From an uncultured Oscillospiraceae bacterium (GTDB lineage Bacteria; Bacillota; Clostridia; Oscillospirales; Oscillospiraceae), in contig CAKSXP010000023.1 of the NCBI GenBank assembly GCA_934515035.1, forward strand, positions 1 through 13,881: DNA of 13,881 nt. Direction: 5' to 3'. The translations under genes and the position numbers were made by a program. This document shows, piece by piece, positions 13,787 to 13,881 of the stretch. Under the pieces are notes generated by a model. That model was given only the letters and a program-made list of their open reading frames with translations. It made no database searches and was not told the DNA's origin. Each line of letters opens with the position of its first letter. Position 1 is the stretch's first letter.

Positions 13787-13881
13787 TTATGCCAGCTCAA
13801 AATAAGGTTTGCACTTTACTTCTGTTCGTTTTACTTTACCATCTTCCTCTAGATATTTGATCAAGGCGGATAGGCGTTGAT
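13787..13881 (-). CDS. C-terminal fragment of an unidentified protein, runs off the right edge
   Basis: On the minus strand one frame stays open from the window edge to a TAA at 13787-13789, giving about 30 residues: QRLSALIKYLEEDGKVKR then TEVKCKPYFELA. An amphipathic helix followed by a strand-turn-strand with charged residues looks like the end of a small winged-helix or similar protein, but I do not recognise the family. Too short for a firm call; support comes from the open frame, the amino-acid composition and the hairpin directly downstream. The start and most of the gene lie beyond this window. Confidence 0.6.
   Translation of the reverse strand, partial: QRLSALIKYLEEDGKVKRTEVKCKPYFELA

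Noticed and set aside
1..13881. CRISPR array, tRNA, rRNA, transposase, phage or defence system
   Set aside because: No regularly spaced direct repeats, cloverleaf-like segments, integrase/transposase motifs or known defence domains were found on reading both strands; the only repeat-like element is the palindrome at 3741-3826.

Overview
The window looks like chromosomal DNA from a GC-rich, spore-forming anaerobic Clostridia member, probably a gut Oscillospiraceae-type Firmicute. The grounds are a SpoIID sporulation protein, strong GGAGG ribosome-binding sites, sigma-A-type promoters, many short intrinsic terminators, and gene families typical of that group. The taxonomic call is inference; no rRNA or marker gene is present. 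No tRNA, rRNA, CRISPR array, transposase or phage gene was seen, and no gap between genes exceeds about 205 bases.

Layout. (1) 46-3674, plus strand: an MscS-type mechanosensitive channel, then two flavoproteins of the HI0933/BaiN and COG2509 families that overlap by one base, closed by a strong bidirectional terminator. (2) 3741-3826: an 86-base imperfect palindrome directly beside the next operon. (3) 6271-3832, minus strand: a compact operon of YqhD/BdhA-type alcohol dehydrogenase, cupin, carboxymuconolactone-decarboxylase-like protein and flavodoxin, divergent from a MerR regulator (6401-6856). The 129-base control region holds a textbook MerR operator, a perfect 8+8 dyad inside a 19-base promoter spacer. 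This is the most readable regulatory system here and reads as an electrophile/aldehyde stress module. (4) 6885-9618, minus strand: a tandem GNAT acetyltransferase, an adenine-phosphoribosyltransferase-like protein and a SnoaL/NTF2-fold protein with a long C-terminal extension. (5) SpoIID (9731-10765, minus) divergent from a polytopic membrane protein of unknown function (10872-11642). (6) A two-domain DUF11 protein (11846-12697) without signal peptide, cysteine or histidine, similar in size and architecture to spore-appendage proteins. (7) A DUF362 protein (13630-12764, minus), and at the right edge the last 30 codons of another minus-strand gene.

How they work together: the strongest functional unit is region 3, where the regulator, the control region and four small redox genes clearly belong together. 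SpoIID and possibly the DUF11 protein point to endospore formation. The remaining genes look like ordinary chromosomal neighbours with their own promoters and terminators. Two starts are set from promoter positions: the DUF362 protein starts at a GTG at 13630 and the membrane protein at 10872, because the longer open frames begin inside the promoters.
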